Shown one piece after another: positions 17,425 to 31,000 of a DNA stretch of 64,000 bases; the first letter of the stretch is position 1; every line of letters starts with the position of its first letter. The position numbers were made by a program, and so were the translations under genes. A model generated the notes under the pieces. That model was not told the DNA's origin, did not search any database, and saw only the letters and a list, made by a program, of their open reading frames with translations. The DNA comes from Pempheris klunzingeri (taxonomy: Eukaryota > Chordata > Actinopteri > Acropomatiformes > Pempheridae): contig NC_092032.1 of NCBI RefSeq assembly GCF_042242105.1, positions 9,141,415-9,205,414 of the forward strand. Reading direction: 5' to 3'.

Positions 17425-20400
17425 CTAGTTCTGTCCTTACCTGAGTGACAAACTGCTGCCTGTCACTAAGGTGGAGTGGTGTTCTCTGTCGCGATGACCA
17501 GAGGTAACAGGCTGAAGTGAAGAGAGTGAGTAGGCCTGCGCAGGTACTGAGCAAACACACATCATATGTTACCTCATTATAATATTCATGGTATACGGCT
17601 TCAGTTTGCACATGTATGTTGAGTAAAGTCACTTCTGTTAATTAGCAGTTTATTTGAATGAGATTCTGTGTATCTGACTCCTCGTGTCTCTAATCTGTTT
17701 TTTGGGTGTAGTTTCATGAGGCTTTTTCGACAGTTAGTTAAAGGAGAACTACACATAATATTTGCATAATATATTCAGTTTGCTTGTTATAGAGAATCCT
17801 GTTTAAGCTTGTGAAGGTAGTTGTATCTTTTCTATGGCTCTGGGTGAAAACAAGCTATTGAAGTGTTTACCTTACATGTGTCATCATTTTGTCTATTGTA
17901 ATGGGAAATTATGCAAAAATATTCGCATTGATATTGTGAGATTTCTAGCGAACAAATGTCAACACTATGATGACATTTAAGATTTCGTTAAGTATGGACA
18001 AATAAAATGTTTCGTTGTAACCAACAGGCCTTAATCTGGTTTTTGCCATGGCTAGACACTGTGGTTGACTTTATGCTAAATACAAGTAAAGAGAGGAAGC
18101 ACTCACACCAGATGTATGTTGGGTTCTCTACCCACAACTGGCATCAGGGGGAAAGCAGCCAGACACAGACAGCCCAGGAACCAGCTCACTGAACGGAACT
18201 ACACAAGGACAGAGACAATGGGTTCATGTAGTTAGATACGTACTTCTTCCACAACAAACCATTTTGCTCGAGTCATTTTTGAGCATCAATATTTAATCTA
18301 ATTATTGTCTTGATATTATTGTCGTGACTCAAGAAAGAACAGATTAATTTAGGACTCAATACTAGAAGGACCATATGTAGAAAAGAAAACGTATGTCAGA
18401 TCATATTGTGAAATTTGGATATGGAGCTCTAAGAAGAATGAAACAGGTTTAAGTAATTTTATTCATCCGAATACTGTCTAAATAAAGAAACTTTAATGGA
18501 CACAAAAAAGTTAAAGAGTTAGAGTTTTTCCATCTATTTGATGATCCATATTAGATTAGTTATTGATTGAGGTTATGACACATCAGTTGGATTAATTTAT
18601 TTCTTAATAAATCACCGTTTTGTCCACTTAGTAGCTAAAAATCCATCAGTCAGACTTCTGTGAGCAGGACATTTTGTTACATTGCATACTCTACCTTTGC
18701 ATACAACTTCACTTTGTGTTTCCCCAACTTCCTGGAGACACGTCATTTCCCATAACCTTTTCAGGCGTGGAAATAAAGCTATTCAAAATATCTACATTTG
18801 ACTTTCCATGGTGTAGCTGTGACTGCAAGAGCCATAACCTGTGATGTAGTTACCTTGGCTTTGTCAAAAAGTCCCGAAATGAAGGGCCAGAGAGAGAGGA
18901 CTGCCAGGCCCGCGGTCAGCATGGCGCGATGGAAGAAACTCACCACCTGAGGGCAGCAAAGACATTCACGGACCACAGTAACTTCATACTGTGCACGGTG
19001 GGGCCCAACACATTGTATGCGAGGGTCAGCTAAAGGCTTTTAAGTACCGCTGTGTCAGTGTACCTCTAACTCTACATTAGAAGACATTAAAGGCACCTAC
19101 CAGCAGCTCAATTCCAAATGCCACCAGCACAAAATATCCAAAACATTTCCACAGTGGCAGTGAGGGCGCTGAGCGAATCAAATCTGTTAGAGTTCCAGAC
19201 CTAAAACGGATCATTAAGGAGATTATTTTTCCTGCGATAAAACTGAAAAAAAACATCCTTTTATCTGTTTACAGAGGAGAAACCTGAATGGATACAACGA
19301 CACTTCAAAAGGATCTAATTAACACCTCACTGCAGCTGTGCCAGACATGCATGAATACATGTTAGAGGTAAATTAAATCCAATGAACAGCTGCTATATTC
19401 ACTGATTGTTAAGACCTCCATTGATGTGTTTTGATATTTGCTGACAACCTGCGCCTGTGTGCGGTGTTTGCTCTACCACTCTTTGAGAGCAGCGTCCAGG
19501 AACTGTACACATCTGTCTGATTGGGCTGTTAAATATGTATAAAGATGTGCTTCATGTTTTCATCTATTGATGTTTTCTAAAAATGTGTGCAATACTCACT
19601 CTTTAAGGACAGAGTACCATACAGGGACAGGCAGCAGGCAGTAAACATAGTAGGTAATGGGGCTCCTTTGGATAAGCAGGAACACCATGATCATTATTGC
19701 AACAGCCACGCACAGCCTCGCCAGAGTGTGGCTGGGATTCTGCAAATGCACAGGGAGCAATACCAAACATGTAACTGTGATCAAATGTCAAAGACATTCA
19801 AGTTTCTTAAACCTGTTTTGGTGGCGTTTTTAGAGGCAAAGAGAGAGGGATTATTGTGGACGCCCTGACCTGTTTGAGGAGACTGGGATGTCTGTTGAGG
19901 CTGGCGTGAGTCTTCAGTATAATTAGGACAACATACGAGGTCCAGCCTACAAATCCGAGCACCACACTGCAACCCAGGAAGAACCTGTCATAGGTGTGGT
20001 AGTAGACCAGGCCCTCCAGAGCGTGGGATATCAGAGACTGGCACAGAGAGATCTGGCAAGAGACATGTGAGGGGAAATGAAAGGGAATGCTTAAAGAAAG
20101 CAAATCTGTCATTGGGGAATTGGAAAGAAGATAAATCAACAGGGAATTAAAAAAAAAAAGAGACCTGGGAGCAAAATGATGAATCAGAACTCACCAAGGC
20201 AGATATAAGTTTAGTTATGCACACAGAATTTACCAGTTTATCTGGTCGGGCATAACAGTGACTAACTTTGGTCACTCCATAGTTCTTTGAACACCAGAGC
20301 ATGTTTTCCGCACCAGCTTGATGTATTTCATTACCCAGAGTAAATCCAAAACCATAGTTTTCCAAATACTCACAGCATCTTCGTACTTCTCCAGCTGAAT

Positions 20401-23400
20401 CAGTATTCTGGCCTTGCGGATGAACTCTGCTTGTTTTGACTCACTCAGTAGTCTGGGAAAAACAGTGACACAAAGCAATAAGGACAGAGTGCGTGAAATT
20501 GGTCTTAAATATGTTGAGCAAATAAAATGTGCTTCATTTGCCTTCGTTCGTGGAATAAGATTCTTCAGCAATTGCCACCTGGCTAATTTTCTTATTGGAA
20601 ATATCTTCAAGCCTAGCGCACACATTACTTAGTACTTACTGGTATGGTGTGAAGAGAAAAGACAAGGTTGTCTCCTTCTTCTGGATCATTTTCATCTACA
20701 AAAACATCTATAGTTCAGTCACTATAGGTTTATATAACTGAATTACTGTATTACATATAAATAGTACTGAATATATCTATTAATACCAAGACATTAGTCT
20801 AATTTTAATCAGATAATCTTGTTCAGCATGAATGATGAGTACATCAGTAACAGTAGAGCTGAAAGCTTTCGTACCTTGAACTGCTCTAGTACTTGAATAG
20901 CATTAGTGTACATGCTCTCTGCCTTGAACTGGTCGCTGTTGTTGAGGTAGAGAAGAGGTAAGACGCCCTGAAGAGATCCAAATACACATCCGGAATATAA
21001 AGTCATAAAAATTGCATTGTGATATTTGCAGAAAACACTGTTTAATGGGCATGTGTTGACTCGCCATTTCTGTTACAAACGGACTGTCACAGCTACAGGA
21101 GTGGAGAGTCAACAACTTTGATAGCACTTTCATACGACCTTACAAGACAAAAATGGCTGTAATATTTCCTTTGTTTATCTGTAGACTTACGACGGAGTTA
21201 ACAGGAATGGGTACACCAATGAGAGAGGCCATGAGGGGAGCAATGTCTGCCTGCAGAGAACAGTAAAAATATTTCACTTTACTGCCTTTTGTTCTGTTAC
21301 GACACCGCTTTAATGCATTTTATATCCAGTGGGAAAGGTCATGGGTCTTACCTGATTGACGTCAACTCTACGAAGGTGCTCCAGTTTCCAAGCTGAGAGA
21401 AACAGTAGGGATCAAGTGAAAGACAACACTCATGGTTTTATTTTAAATAAAAAGCAAAATTCCACATTTGCTGGAAATAATGATTAAAAAGAATATCTTT
21501 ACTGGGGTGTAGGAGTCCTACACTAAAGCTAAAAAAAAAAACCAGCTTGAGAGAAATTTAAGCAAGCAAGTTCATGAGTGTTGTACCTTGTAGGTAGCCA
21601 TCGGTGTAGGACTGTGGTTCAGTGACTTTGTGGGCATTATTAACTCCAGCCCCCCACACCACTAAAGGGGTGAGTGTCTCGGAGGGATGGCCTGCACCGT
21701 GTGAACCTGAACACACATGTGCACAAACATGCAAAGATTGAAACATATACTGTACATAGACATCAACAGATCACATACAAGACTTCAGTGGGAGTCGTTT
21801 TCTTTCGTTTTCTTCACATAGATAAGCAAGAGTCTTACCCCAGTTTGTCATGCCATGATCAGAGGTGAACACATAGGCTGTCCTGCCATCATAACCAAAG
21901 AAGTCTTCTAGTATAGACACCAGCTCAGCAACACCAGTGTCTACCAGACCAATATTGTCTAGGTACTCCCTACACAAAAGACAAATACAAGATAAAGATA
22001 GCACTACTACTTAAGTGGACTACTTATGTGAAAACACATTAATCAAACTTAATACCAGAAACCCAAATAACATGTATCTTACTGTGACATTGGTCTGTGA
22101 GCGTGTCCGTTTGTGTCGATGCCCAACAGATGCAGGAAGAGGATGTTCTTATCCTCAAGAAGACTGGCTCTCAGACTGGAGTTAGACTTTGCAGACTGGA
22201 GGAATGACTAGTGCAGAGAGAAAAATACACACAGTTTATTGATTTATTCAATAAAGTATAGTGCAAATCCTCACTAATGACCAAGGGAGTCTGGTACTCC
22301 TATTATCCAAAAGAAAGCTTGTAGCAACATGAAAGAGGAAAACATTTGCTTTACACAAGTGATTATTGCCTTAGTTACAGTAAAAGAATTATTCTAGAAT
22401 TATTTTTAATACACTTTCCTATGATTTTTTAGCAGCTGTTATCAACATTATCATTAGTAATTCAACTGCCATACTTTGACTTGAGTGAACACCCAGCTGT
22501 CCAGCCTGGAGGCGTCTTTGGAGGCAAAGTCCTCCTGCTCTGCTGGGTATGTGTGGGTATACACATGGTCTCCAGTGGCACCTAGAGGATTTTTGAAAAA
22601 ACTGTTTCTTTTAAAATAGTCAAAATATTTCAGCAGGGGTGAGTAGTAAAACAAATATCATGATTAAATTAGTGATGTTATCAAACTCAAACTTACAGCT
22701 ATAATTTAGTTTTGTTTGTTTGTTCTGTCCCTACTTTAAATGCTGTGTGTGCACATGCAGCTCTGTTACTGACCACAGGGTGGAGCACTGATGTTTTGAC
22801 TGTTAAACACGGCAGTGTATCGGCATGCATTCTGAATTTGCTAAAACTGAGAGATTATGATCAATATGAAAAAGGACAATGTTGTATCAAGTTCACCTGC
22901 CACCCCTCAGTGGCTGATTTAAATACATTAAATAGTTTCATTAAGGGCACTTCACTTGTTAAGTAAAAAAAGAGTAGAGTTTTGCTACAGTCTATATGTG
23001 ATCTTTTGTCTTTATATTGACTAGGTTAGTGGTTCTGGCTGTGTTGTTTTTGTGAGTGTGTGTGAATGTGTACCTTTGGCAAACATAGGCAGAATATCAG
23101 GGCTGCCCCAGCACCAGGTGTGTCTGCTCTCATTAAATACCGAGTCAAACTCTACAGGGTTCTCCTTCCACCCTGAAAGCGCGCACACACAAAAAAAAGT
23201 CAGTGCACTTGCAGTCACGAACAGATATGAGTGGCAAACACTCCCAATAATTTCTGTATCTACCTACCTTTGGCAACAGCACTAACATCCTCATAAAAGC
23301 CAGCAATGAGAGCAACATGACCAGGACGAGACTCTGTGGGCACGCGAGTGTGCGACACACCCCAGGTACCCCTCTCCTCTATCACATTCCTGATATTGGG

Positions 23401-23474
23401 AAACACACACAGACGTGCACACACAGTCACTGAAAAGTTATGAACAAAGCATGAGAAAAGACCCTGCGTAACAG

Positions 23475-23532
<58 letters not shown>

Positions 23533-23857
23533 CTAATTACAGATGTATACATGATGCTTCTTTTATTAGATTAGTTAAAACACACACACACAAACAGACC
23601 ACATCAAAGCTCACTCCTCTGTATCCTAACCTTATGTATGGGGCCCTGGATGAGCCGTTGGGGAGGAGTGTGAAGAGACTGTCTGCTCTTAGACCATCTG
23701 CCACCACCAGCACCAGTCTGGAAGCAGGGGGCACCAGCGATGTGGCCTGGGGTGTCATGCCATGGACCAGGGGAGAGGTGAAGTAGATGTCAAAGATGGA
23801 GACGAAGAAGACCACGTGGACTGTCAGTCCAACCAGAAAGAAGGTGATCATCCTCAT
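13697..23857 (-). CDS. pign: PIGN, GPI ethanolamine phosphate transferase 1, complete
   Basis: ER membrane enzyme that adds ethanolamine phosphate to the first mannose of GPI-anchor precursors. There are 28 coding exons, all GT-AG with consistent phase: 23857-23631, 23389-23268, 23172-23074, 22581-22475, 22207-22083, 21969-21839, 21706-21587, 21392-21352, 21250-21191, 20967-20875, 20695-20640, 20452-20374, 20052-19870, 19739-19600, 19200-19101, 18946-18854, 18198-18107, 17546-17441, 17334-17226, 17004-16902, 16715-16613, 16122-16036, 15826-15771, 15000-14925, 14669-14596, 14175-14133, 14002-13950, 13820-13697. They total 2802 nt, 933 residues (human 931). A TM anchor lies at about 4-24, then the alkaline-phosphatase-superfamily domain with VVADGLRAD (Asp54), [26 protein letters not shown] and [17 protein letters not shown] (Asp264, His265, His277), then a multi-pass C-terminal half. 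The start is the first ATG (MRMITFF); a second is two codons on. A 5'UTR intron (24301-23896) separates a leader exon with its donor at 24302. Confidence 0.96.
15215..15605. repeat. A-rich dispersed repeat, copy 2
   Basis: Related to 3730-4240 in the same orientation, sharing the GGTCAAAT..TGTTAA, ATGAGGAG and AAATACCCC..ACTAAAAC blocks. It lies in the pign intron between exons 15826-15771 and 15000-14925. Confidence 0.6.
16831..16888. repeat. (GT)n microsatellite beside a pign 5' splice site
   Basis: Nearly pure GT with one interruption. On the pign transcript it is a CA tract starting about 12 nt into the intron after exon 17004-16902, a position known to recruit hnRNP L in other genes. 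Confidence 0.9.
17385..17422. repeat. (AC)n microsatellite filling a short pign intron
   Basis: The intron 17335-17440 is only 106 nt and more than a third of it is this tract. On the transcript it is (GU)n, about 18 nt after the 5' splice site. Confidence 0.9.
23476..23531. repeat. (AC)n microsatellite in pign intron 1 of the coding region
   Basis: AC dinucleotides in the intron between pign coding exons 23857-23631 and 23389-23268, (GU)n on the transcript. Confidence 0.95.
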
Positions 23858-24301
23858 TTTGAGTGTCAACAAGGAGCTGGGTCTGTAGAGCAACCTGGAT
23901 GGTGGGGAGGGAGTCGGGAGGATTTACTGTGTGTGCAGGTGAAATAAGGTTAGAACAAGAAAGACAGGCAGAATAAAAAAGGACCGGGGCAAATAAGGAC
24001 AAACTCAAAGTTACACAGCCTAACTCTACATCCAGGGCTAGTGATGGAGGAGGAGGTATTAGGTTCCGTACAATATAGACTCGTTAAGACCAAGTATGCG
24101 CCGTGCAAAGACTGCTTAAGTGCAGGGGTAATCCCTCTGTCACCAAATGTCATCAGCCAAGTAGAAATAATGACCTCAATTGTTATTTCGGTAGATTTCA
24201 ATGAATTACCCGCTGCGCTAGTAGACTGGGAGTGGACGCTTGTTTACAAGACAGTGACTTAGAAAATCAGTGACCTGTATAGATCATACAAATAGTCTTA
24301 C

Positions 24302-25062
24302 CTGATTTCAACGTCAGTGGCATAAAAACGGGGGACGCTGTCTCATTGATGAATGAATGGGAGAGCAGAACTTGCGTTAGCATGTCACTCATTCACCTGA
24401 TTTAGCTTTCATTTTATCTTCGTAGGAGACTAATTGTGCATTCAGAAAACCCAAAAGATTAAAGCTTTGAAACAAGACCGACGTAATCTTAAAGTGCCTC
24501 CTTTTACAAAACCAACCGTCCCTAAGAAGATTAGTACAAACTCAGGCAACAGCACCCACTTCCTTGTTGTGACTTTTTACGTTTATGTTATCCGTGTGTG
24601 CCGTGCAGCTGAATTGTGGGTAATGTAGTTGAGGTATATGTTTCCAAGCGAGCTTTCTTTGAAAATTGACATATCTGAAAATGCTTTTTAATTAACAGAA
24701 ATTGCTTTGACTTTTGTTATCTAGCGATGTGTATTACGGTGCAATTTCACCGGAAAGTGCTGTTTTCACAGCTTGTCATTCTTCAGTCACATTCTAGCTA
24801 GCATAGGCTATCAGCTGATGGACAGACGTACCCTGCCCAGTTTTCCTTTCTGTCTCACGGGCATCCAATCATTTTCTAATATCGCATAAAAGAGGCGGGC
24901 TTTAGGGTGACGTCTCTCCGACTCGACCAATCACAGCCTGGCACCCTTTCCCCCTTGTCAAAGCCACCTTCCAAACCTTAGCTAGCGTAATATCTATTCA
25001 GGAAGAAGCGGGTCTGATTAGCGTAGCCACCTTAGGTTGCTAAAAATCTGTATAGTGTAAAA
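24302..25062. promoter_or_regulatory. Shared (bidirectional) promoter region of pign and relch
   Basis: The pign leader-exon donor is at 24302 (minus) and the relch ATG at 25063 (plus), so both transcripts start within about 760 bp. CCAAT boxes are seen at 24865-24869 and 24927-24931, a CRE-like TGACGTCT at 24908-24915, a GGCGGG box near 24894-24899 and a ZNF143-like element at 24611-24629. A CpG-rich segment begins in relch exon 1 (about 25090-25340). No TATA box is evident. Human PIGN and RELCH are also head to head. Confidence 0.7.
24611..24629 (-). promoter_or_regulatory. ZNF143/SBS-like motif
   Basis: The minus strand reads ACTACATTACCCACAATTC, close to the ACTACAATTCCCAGAATGC-type element bound by ZNF143 and associated factors in many vertebrate bidirectional promoters. 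It lies between the two divergent start regions. Confidence 0.5.
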
Positions 25063-28000
25063 ATGGCGTCGGTCAACCCGTTCAATCTCAGTGACTCTGA
25101 GGAAGAGGCAGAACGGCGCCCTAATGAAACAGTGGACACAGAGAGAAGCCCGAGTGACGGGGCCCCAGGGCCGCCGCCAGGCAATCCCTTTTCTCCGCCT
25201 GCGGACGCCGAGCCTCCGATGCTCCTGCTGTCTAGCAACCGGACGAGCCCCAGCGGCGAGGGCATCTCGGTGTCGGTCGCGGCCACCTCCGCTATGGCAG
25301 GCACCGCCGAGACGCGGGTATCTGTGGATGTTATTGCTGCACAGCTATTACGGGACCAATACATTCTCACGGCCCTGGAGTTTCACACCGAACTGTTGGA
25401 AGCAGGCAGAGAGCTTCCGAGGTTGAGGGATTATTTCTCCAACCCTGGGAACTTCGAGCGACAGAGCGGCACTCCGCCTGCCAAAGACCAGGTACTCGGA
25501 CCTGGAGGACCACTGAGTAAGTATGCTCCCAGTGCTAGTCACGGAGCTAACTGTCAGCTAGCTAGCCCTGTCTGTAGTGATGCATTGGTACTAAGTTAGC
25601 CCACTAGCTAGCTAACGTGGGCTTAAAACGCTCAATTTGGAAGCCAGTCGATCGTGAGATATCCGCCTGCTGCACCTGCCCTCCCGTCAGGGCCCACTGC
25701 CAACAAGCGGGCTTTGTGGGTCAGCTGTGTTTGCTGACATACAGAACAGCGCATCACACAACTACAGAAATGTGGTCTGACTGTGTGAGGTGTGTGCGTG
25801 ACATTGTGACAGCCCAATAATGATCATCCTAGTGTAACTGAGCACCGTAGGAAAATACCCCCCTTATCTTTAGGCCAGTGGTCAGAGGTCAGGATCAGCT
25901 ACAGTCACTAGAACAAGAAAAGGCTTCCACCACCTGCTCTTGCATTATTTTCTTTAACTGTGATCATGCCAATAAAGCAATCTTGAATTGGAAGATAATG
26001 CTACAGTTTTTAACAATTTAGTGTCTAGCTAAAGAGGATGCATTATACATGCAGAATGCAGAATTAGGTTTGAACATACATCATCTTGCTTAGGAAGACA
26101 GTTGTTTCTACAAGGCCAAGAGTGTATATCACCCCCACCCTCTCACATGTCTTTTTTTAAGTAATGACCCGTGTCACTGTATGGTGGCTGACATGTCAAA
26201 CATGCCATGCAAATGGTAACAATGGCGACAGCCCAAGCCACAAATAAATAGGACCTGCAATAGAGCAGCAAGGGTAGTATTACCATAAACTTTAACTCAG
26301 CTGTGGCAAAGCACAGGAGCTTTGCATTGAACTGAATGAGTCTCACTGAAGAGACTGGAGCAGAGCTATTCATACTCCACATAAACCTGTAAGGCACCAT
26401 AAAGCTTCCTCTGGTCTAAAAGCTGCAAATTGGCTGCATTCAAAGAGAGCTAGACATGAAAAGCTTATGAAAGCCTTGTACAAGTGTTTTGAGGGGTTGT
26501 ATGTGACTGGAAAGTGATAACAATTATAAAATGCCCTTGTCTGCACATTTTCTCGTAATGACTCTAAGGTTTTAATGGAAATGACTCAGCTTGGTATTCT
26601 CCCCTGCAGTGATTGGATGTGTCGTGTCAAAATATATTCATCTTAGATCCGGGAGAAAAACCATGTCAGTGATAGTTGCACACCAACCCTATCTTTTAAA
26701 CCATCAGAGACACACAAGCAGGAAGCACTACAGGCTGTGAATTGAATTGACTTCAACCTGCATCTCTTGTTTAGTGTCCTAGGTCAACACACATTAACAG
26801 AACTTTAAAGAGTCCTCCTTTTACCTGCCACCAGAAAATGGATATCTTGTATTTATTTCTGTTTATTGATCTCAGTGAAAGCAGATGATCTTTGCATCTT
26901 CTCACATGCAATATCACACCAGTAGATGGGATTTGCCATATATGGAGTGATTCTAATCAACAAAACACATTTTGATTTCAGTATCTGCAGAAATTGGCCG
27001 TGGTACATGCTGTCAGAATCAAAGCAGATTGAACTGGAAATGTTGTGTTTCCTGTTACCATTTATAGGAGGTGTGAAGGGTAATTTGTCTTTAGTGTTTT
27101 AGTTTTTGGAAATGCATACAGGTATACATACAGGTATACAAAGGTATACATACAGTTTGCCATGACAGCAGCACTGCAATTGTAATTTGTACTCTTTGGT
27201 GCAGGCTGAGCAACAAGACCAGATGATGAATTTTCATTGTATCAACATTTGGCAGGTTTCCAGCTGAGGGATCCTCAGCATAGAAATAAAAGCTAAAGAA
27301 AGAGGGGATGTGGTCTTATAAACAGAAGATTTCTTTCCCCTCATTTAGATGCAGTAGCAATGGACAATAACCCGATGTCTCCTGAGACTGTTCAACAGTC
27401 TTGAGTGTGGGTCTCAGCAACTGGCCTGAGGCTAGCTTTAGCAGATAGCAGATGGCAGCCAGTCAGATCTACTGCAACCTTTGCCTGTCAATATCAAGCC
27501 CACCCTGTCGAATTAAATACCTATGTACACCGATTTTCTACAATATTTATATCTTAGAGACCACAGCAGCAAACACAAACACTTTGAGATATAGATGTGT
27601 GTGTAGTTGCAAAGGTCTGGTGGTTACATTATCATACCAACCCCCAAAAGATTTGGAGCAAGATAACAGAAAAAATGTTTTAAGATGCTGTCATGAAAAA
27701 GCATGACAAGACATGACAGCTCCCCTGATGTGAAAGTGACAGGGGCATCACGGAGAAGCAGTAATGTGTGTTTTATAGGCTATTGATGACAGTAAAGGCT
27801 GATGAAAATATGAAATCCTGGATTTCTGATAAGTCAAATCTTCCAGATGCAGATGGGGAAAAAATCAAGCAGCTGATGGGAGTTGATGAGAGAGAAAGTG
27901 ATGGACTCAGCCCAAAGCAATGTTACTTTTCTTTCCAGCATAATCTGATAGCCAAGACCTCATGTGATCACTGGACTGATCCGTGTCCTCATGTTTGAAG

Positions 28001-31000
28001 GACAAAAGATGGAGACAAAAGAGTAAAGTAGTTGCTGAGGAGGGTAGGGATACTGATTGAATACTTGCTGTCTTCTGTTGTTGACAGTGTAATTTCCAAT
28101 ATGGTTTTTCACACAATAGCGACGCATTCAAAACCTTGCTTTTGACTGGATGATTCATAAGGACTGTACACTGAGCACGCCCTTGGTAGTGCTTTAATAG
28201 CATTGTTGAGATATTTGGTAAGAATTCTGATTCTCCTGCTAATCTGCAAGTATCCATGAATCACCTTAGTCTCCACAAACGCTAACTATAAACACACAAC
28301 ATTCAGCTGGCCGACCAGAAGTGTCATTGAAGCGACCATTGTGAATACACAACTAGTGTCTGTTAGCTGCAAGCAGTTGATTGCAGTGAGAGTGTGCATG
28401 GATAATGACTGTGTCACTCGCAGTTGTTGTTGTAACTCACATGACACAGCAAGGCATCTCTCACCGCTGGGATAATTCGCAGCAAGGAAGCATGGAGGAT
28501 TCTAGCGTGCAAGTCACTTAAATTGCCATCCCCATGGTTGACAGTAAGCTGTTACATTTAAGAAGTTTGTGCAGTTTGCCACATTAGACGTTTTTTGGGA
28601 TACCAGAAAGTAGCCATGTAATCTCAGGACAAGAATCTGACAGTTAATTTGTAGTTGCAAGGACCTACCATCTGCTACTTCAAATGGGTTAAATAGTAGC
28701 TTCACATGATAACTTGTGCTCTCAGTTTACAAATATGTAGATGTGGCACAATGGCAATCCAGGTCAACCTCACAGTAGATTTTTTTATCAGATCAAGATT
28801 CAGTGTTACCAGGTGCACCTCTCCCTTAGTAGAACTGCCTATTAAATGGCCCAAACTCTCACGCACCCTCTCATTTCTTCTCACTTTATAATGTCTTTCC
28901 ATCTTTTCCTCTGTATGGCGCAGGGAGTTGGAACTGTGCGAGAAGGCGATTAATGGTATTGTTGGAGTGTTGGCCAGGCTCCACGTAGTTCTGGACCTGC
29001 TCTGACTGGCTGCCCGTTCATAACGCTCTGCCTTTCATAAAGTGGTGTGTGTGAATGAATGCAGGTGGTTCTGTGCATGTGTATGTGCTGCATTTGCAAG
29101 GACATATTTCTCATTAGTGGACCAAACCACAATATAGATTATTATTATTATTATATTAGTATGTGCTACATTTATTAATTAGCACAGCATATTTTCCACA
29201 GAAACCACGTTACTCTGTAGTCACACCCAGTTTATCACTTACCTACCGTTACCAACATGCATGAAATTCATATTTGCAAATATAAAGTGTTGTTCAGATA
29301 GGTGTGGTGTGTACAGGTTTGTGTGCTTGCCTGTGCATCCTTTGCAATTTGTGCGCTATAATTTCATCCCATTTATATTTTCCAAATTGCCAACAGTCTT
29401 GCAAAAACATCCCTCCCATTGTTTAAAAAAGGGCTCGTTGGCTACCTCACAACCATCTATCCTCTCTAGGCTCCTTGTCTGTATTTGTTTAGGCTCTTTT
29501 TAAATATACCTCTTTGTTCTGGGTCCAAACTCCTGCTCCTGTCCCTACATCCAATTTATCTACTACTACGTGCCAAAGCAGAAAAAACTATCCTTCACCA
29601 TGTTTGTTTTTCCTCTCCCTTTTCCCTAAAAAGCTCTTGTTGGCCTCCCAATTGTTTTTGTAAGATTAATACTTTCATCTTAAATTACCAACTACCAGAG
29701 AGACAAAGAGGCCTCCTTCCTTCAGCGCACAAATAAAGGCTCATTTGTTGCGTGTGATTGAATGTGAGATGGTGATGCTCATGTACTCAAGAGCAGAGAG
29801 AGAGGGGCTGTGCATGGATTTGTGTGTGTGAAGTGCAACCTGCCCAGCAGGGGTGCAGTGAAGAGGTGACAGTCTGAAGAGTCAGATCTTTCACAGTCCA
29901 GACAATACACGCCACAGGCACAGAACTGATAGGTCAGGCAATAAGAAATGCTTGTTTTTTGCAAATTCGGCACGAACACAAAAGACACCTGTGCACGCTC
30001 ACACACACAGTTTTGTTTCTCACACACACACAGCACGTTACAATCCACTGATTTACTAATTAGATTGCAACCACTTAATGGCAAACATCCTCACCCATTA
30101 TCAGAAACTAAGGACAGCTGGAAGCATTCACAGGAAAAAGGGCAAACCTGACATCAGCACGACAAAACAATTACAAACACACACTCACAGCCAATGCAGA
30201 AACAGTCACAGGAGTGACTGCATGGTTTGTGAAGCTGCATGGTCATATTATCTAGCACAATGTAATGTGATTTTCTCTTGGTATTTGCCCTTGCTCCAGC
30301 TACCAAACCAATATTTCTTTTTTTGAAAGGTCTTGGTCATTTGAATAACACCAAGCAGTAGTTCTGTAATATTAATAAATGGGCTCTGTCCAAATTGCCT
30401 CAAATGGATTGGAGCTCTGGACTGGGTGCCGCAACAATCAGGATCGCAGAATCAGCAACCAGGTAGTGGGAGGAGCATCTGAACCCTTGGACCACACAGA
30501 CTGCTTGATCTGCACAAAGTTCGCTCAAAAGGTTCTACTCAAAGTGGTTAGGCATCGGCGGCGGCCGTAACATGGTCGTCCATTTACTCAGAGGACACTT
30601 TCAGAAATGAAAGGCAATTGATAATTTGATAATTGATAATAATTGATAATTTTTCAAGCAAACAAGCAAGCATTAATATGAAGCATCATAATCAAATGCA
30701 GGCATAACACTGTACCATCAGGTTAAGCCCAGATAGAATCGGGGTCATTAATCGATGTCCGTGGATTGATAAAGAGCCAATAGTTCTTTTTTTAAAATGT
30801 GATTTTTCTTTAATGTGAAAAAGGTTGTTTTTTACTCAAACTTAAATACTACATCAAAATATGTACTACTGTGATTTTATTTCACACGCAGTCTCTGCCC
30901 CTTAGCTTTACAAAGTGAAACAAGTCATTGTTTTAAAGCTATTCAACATGCTACATTTGGCTTGACCTTCTACTGTATCTTTATCAGAGAACAAATAGGC

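Noticed and set aside
23537-23893. Longer pign first-exon frame starting MLYRPSS
   Set aside because: That start is TTG directly after the acceptor. The first ATG is at 23857 and matches the length of the human N-terminus.
25517-25599. Extension of relch exon 1 to the stop at 25599
   Set aside because: A consensus donor at 25517 and perfect phase with exon 31631 show that the frame continues by splicing.
26143-26400. 85-codon minus-strand frame in relch intron 1
   Set aside because: No recognisable domain and no splice or promoter context. Length is expected by chance.
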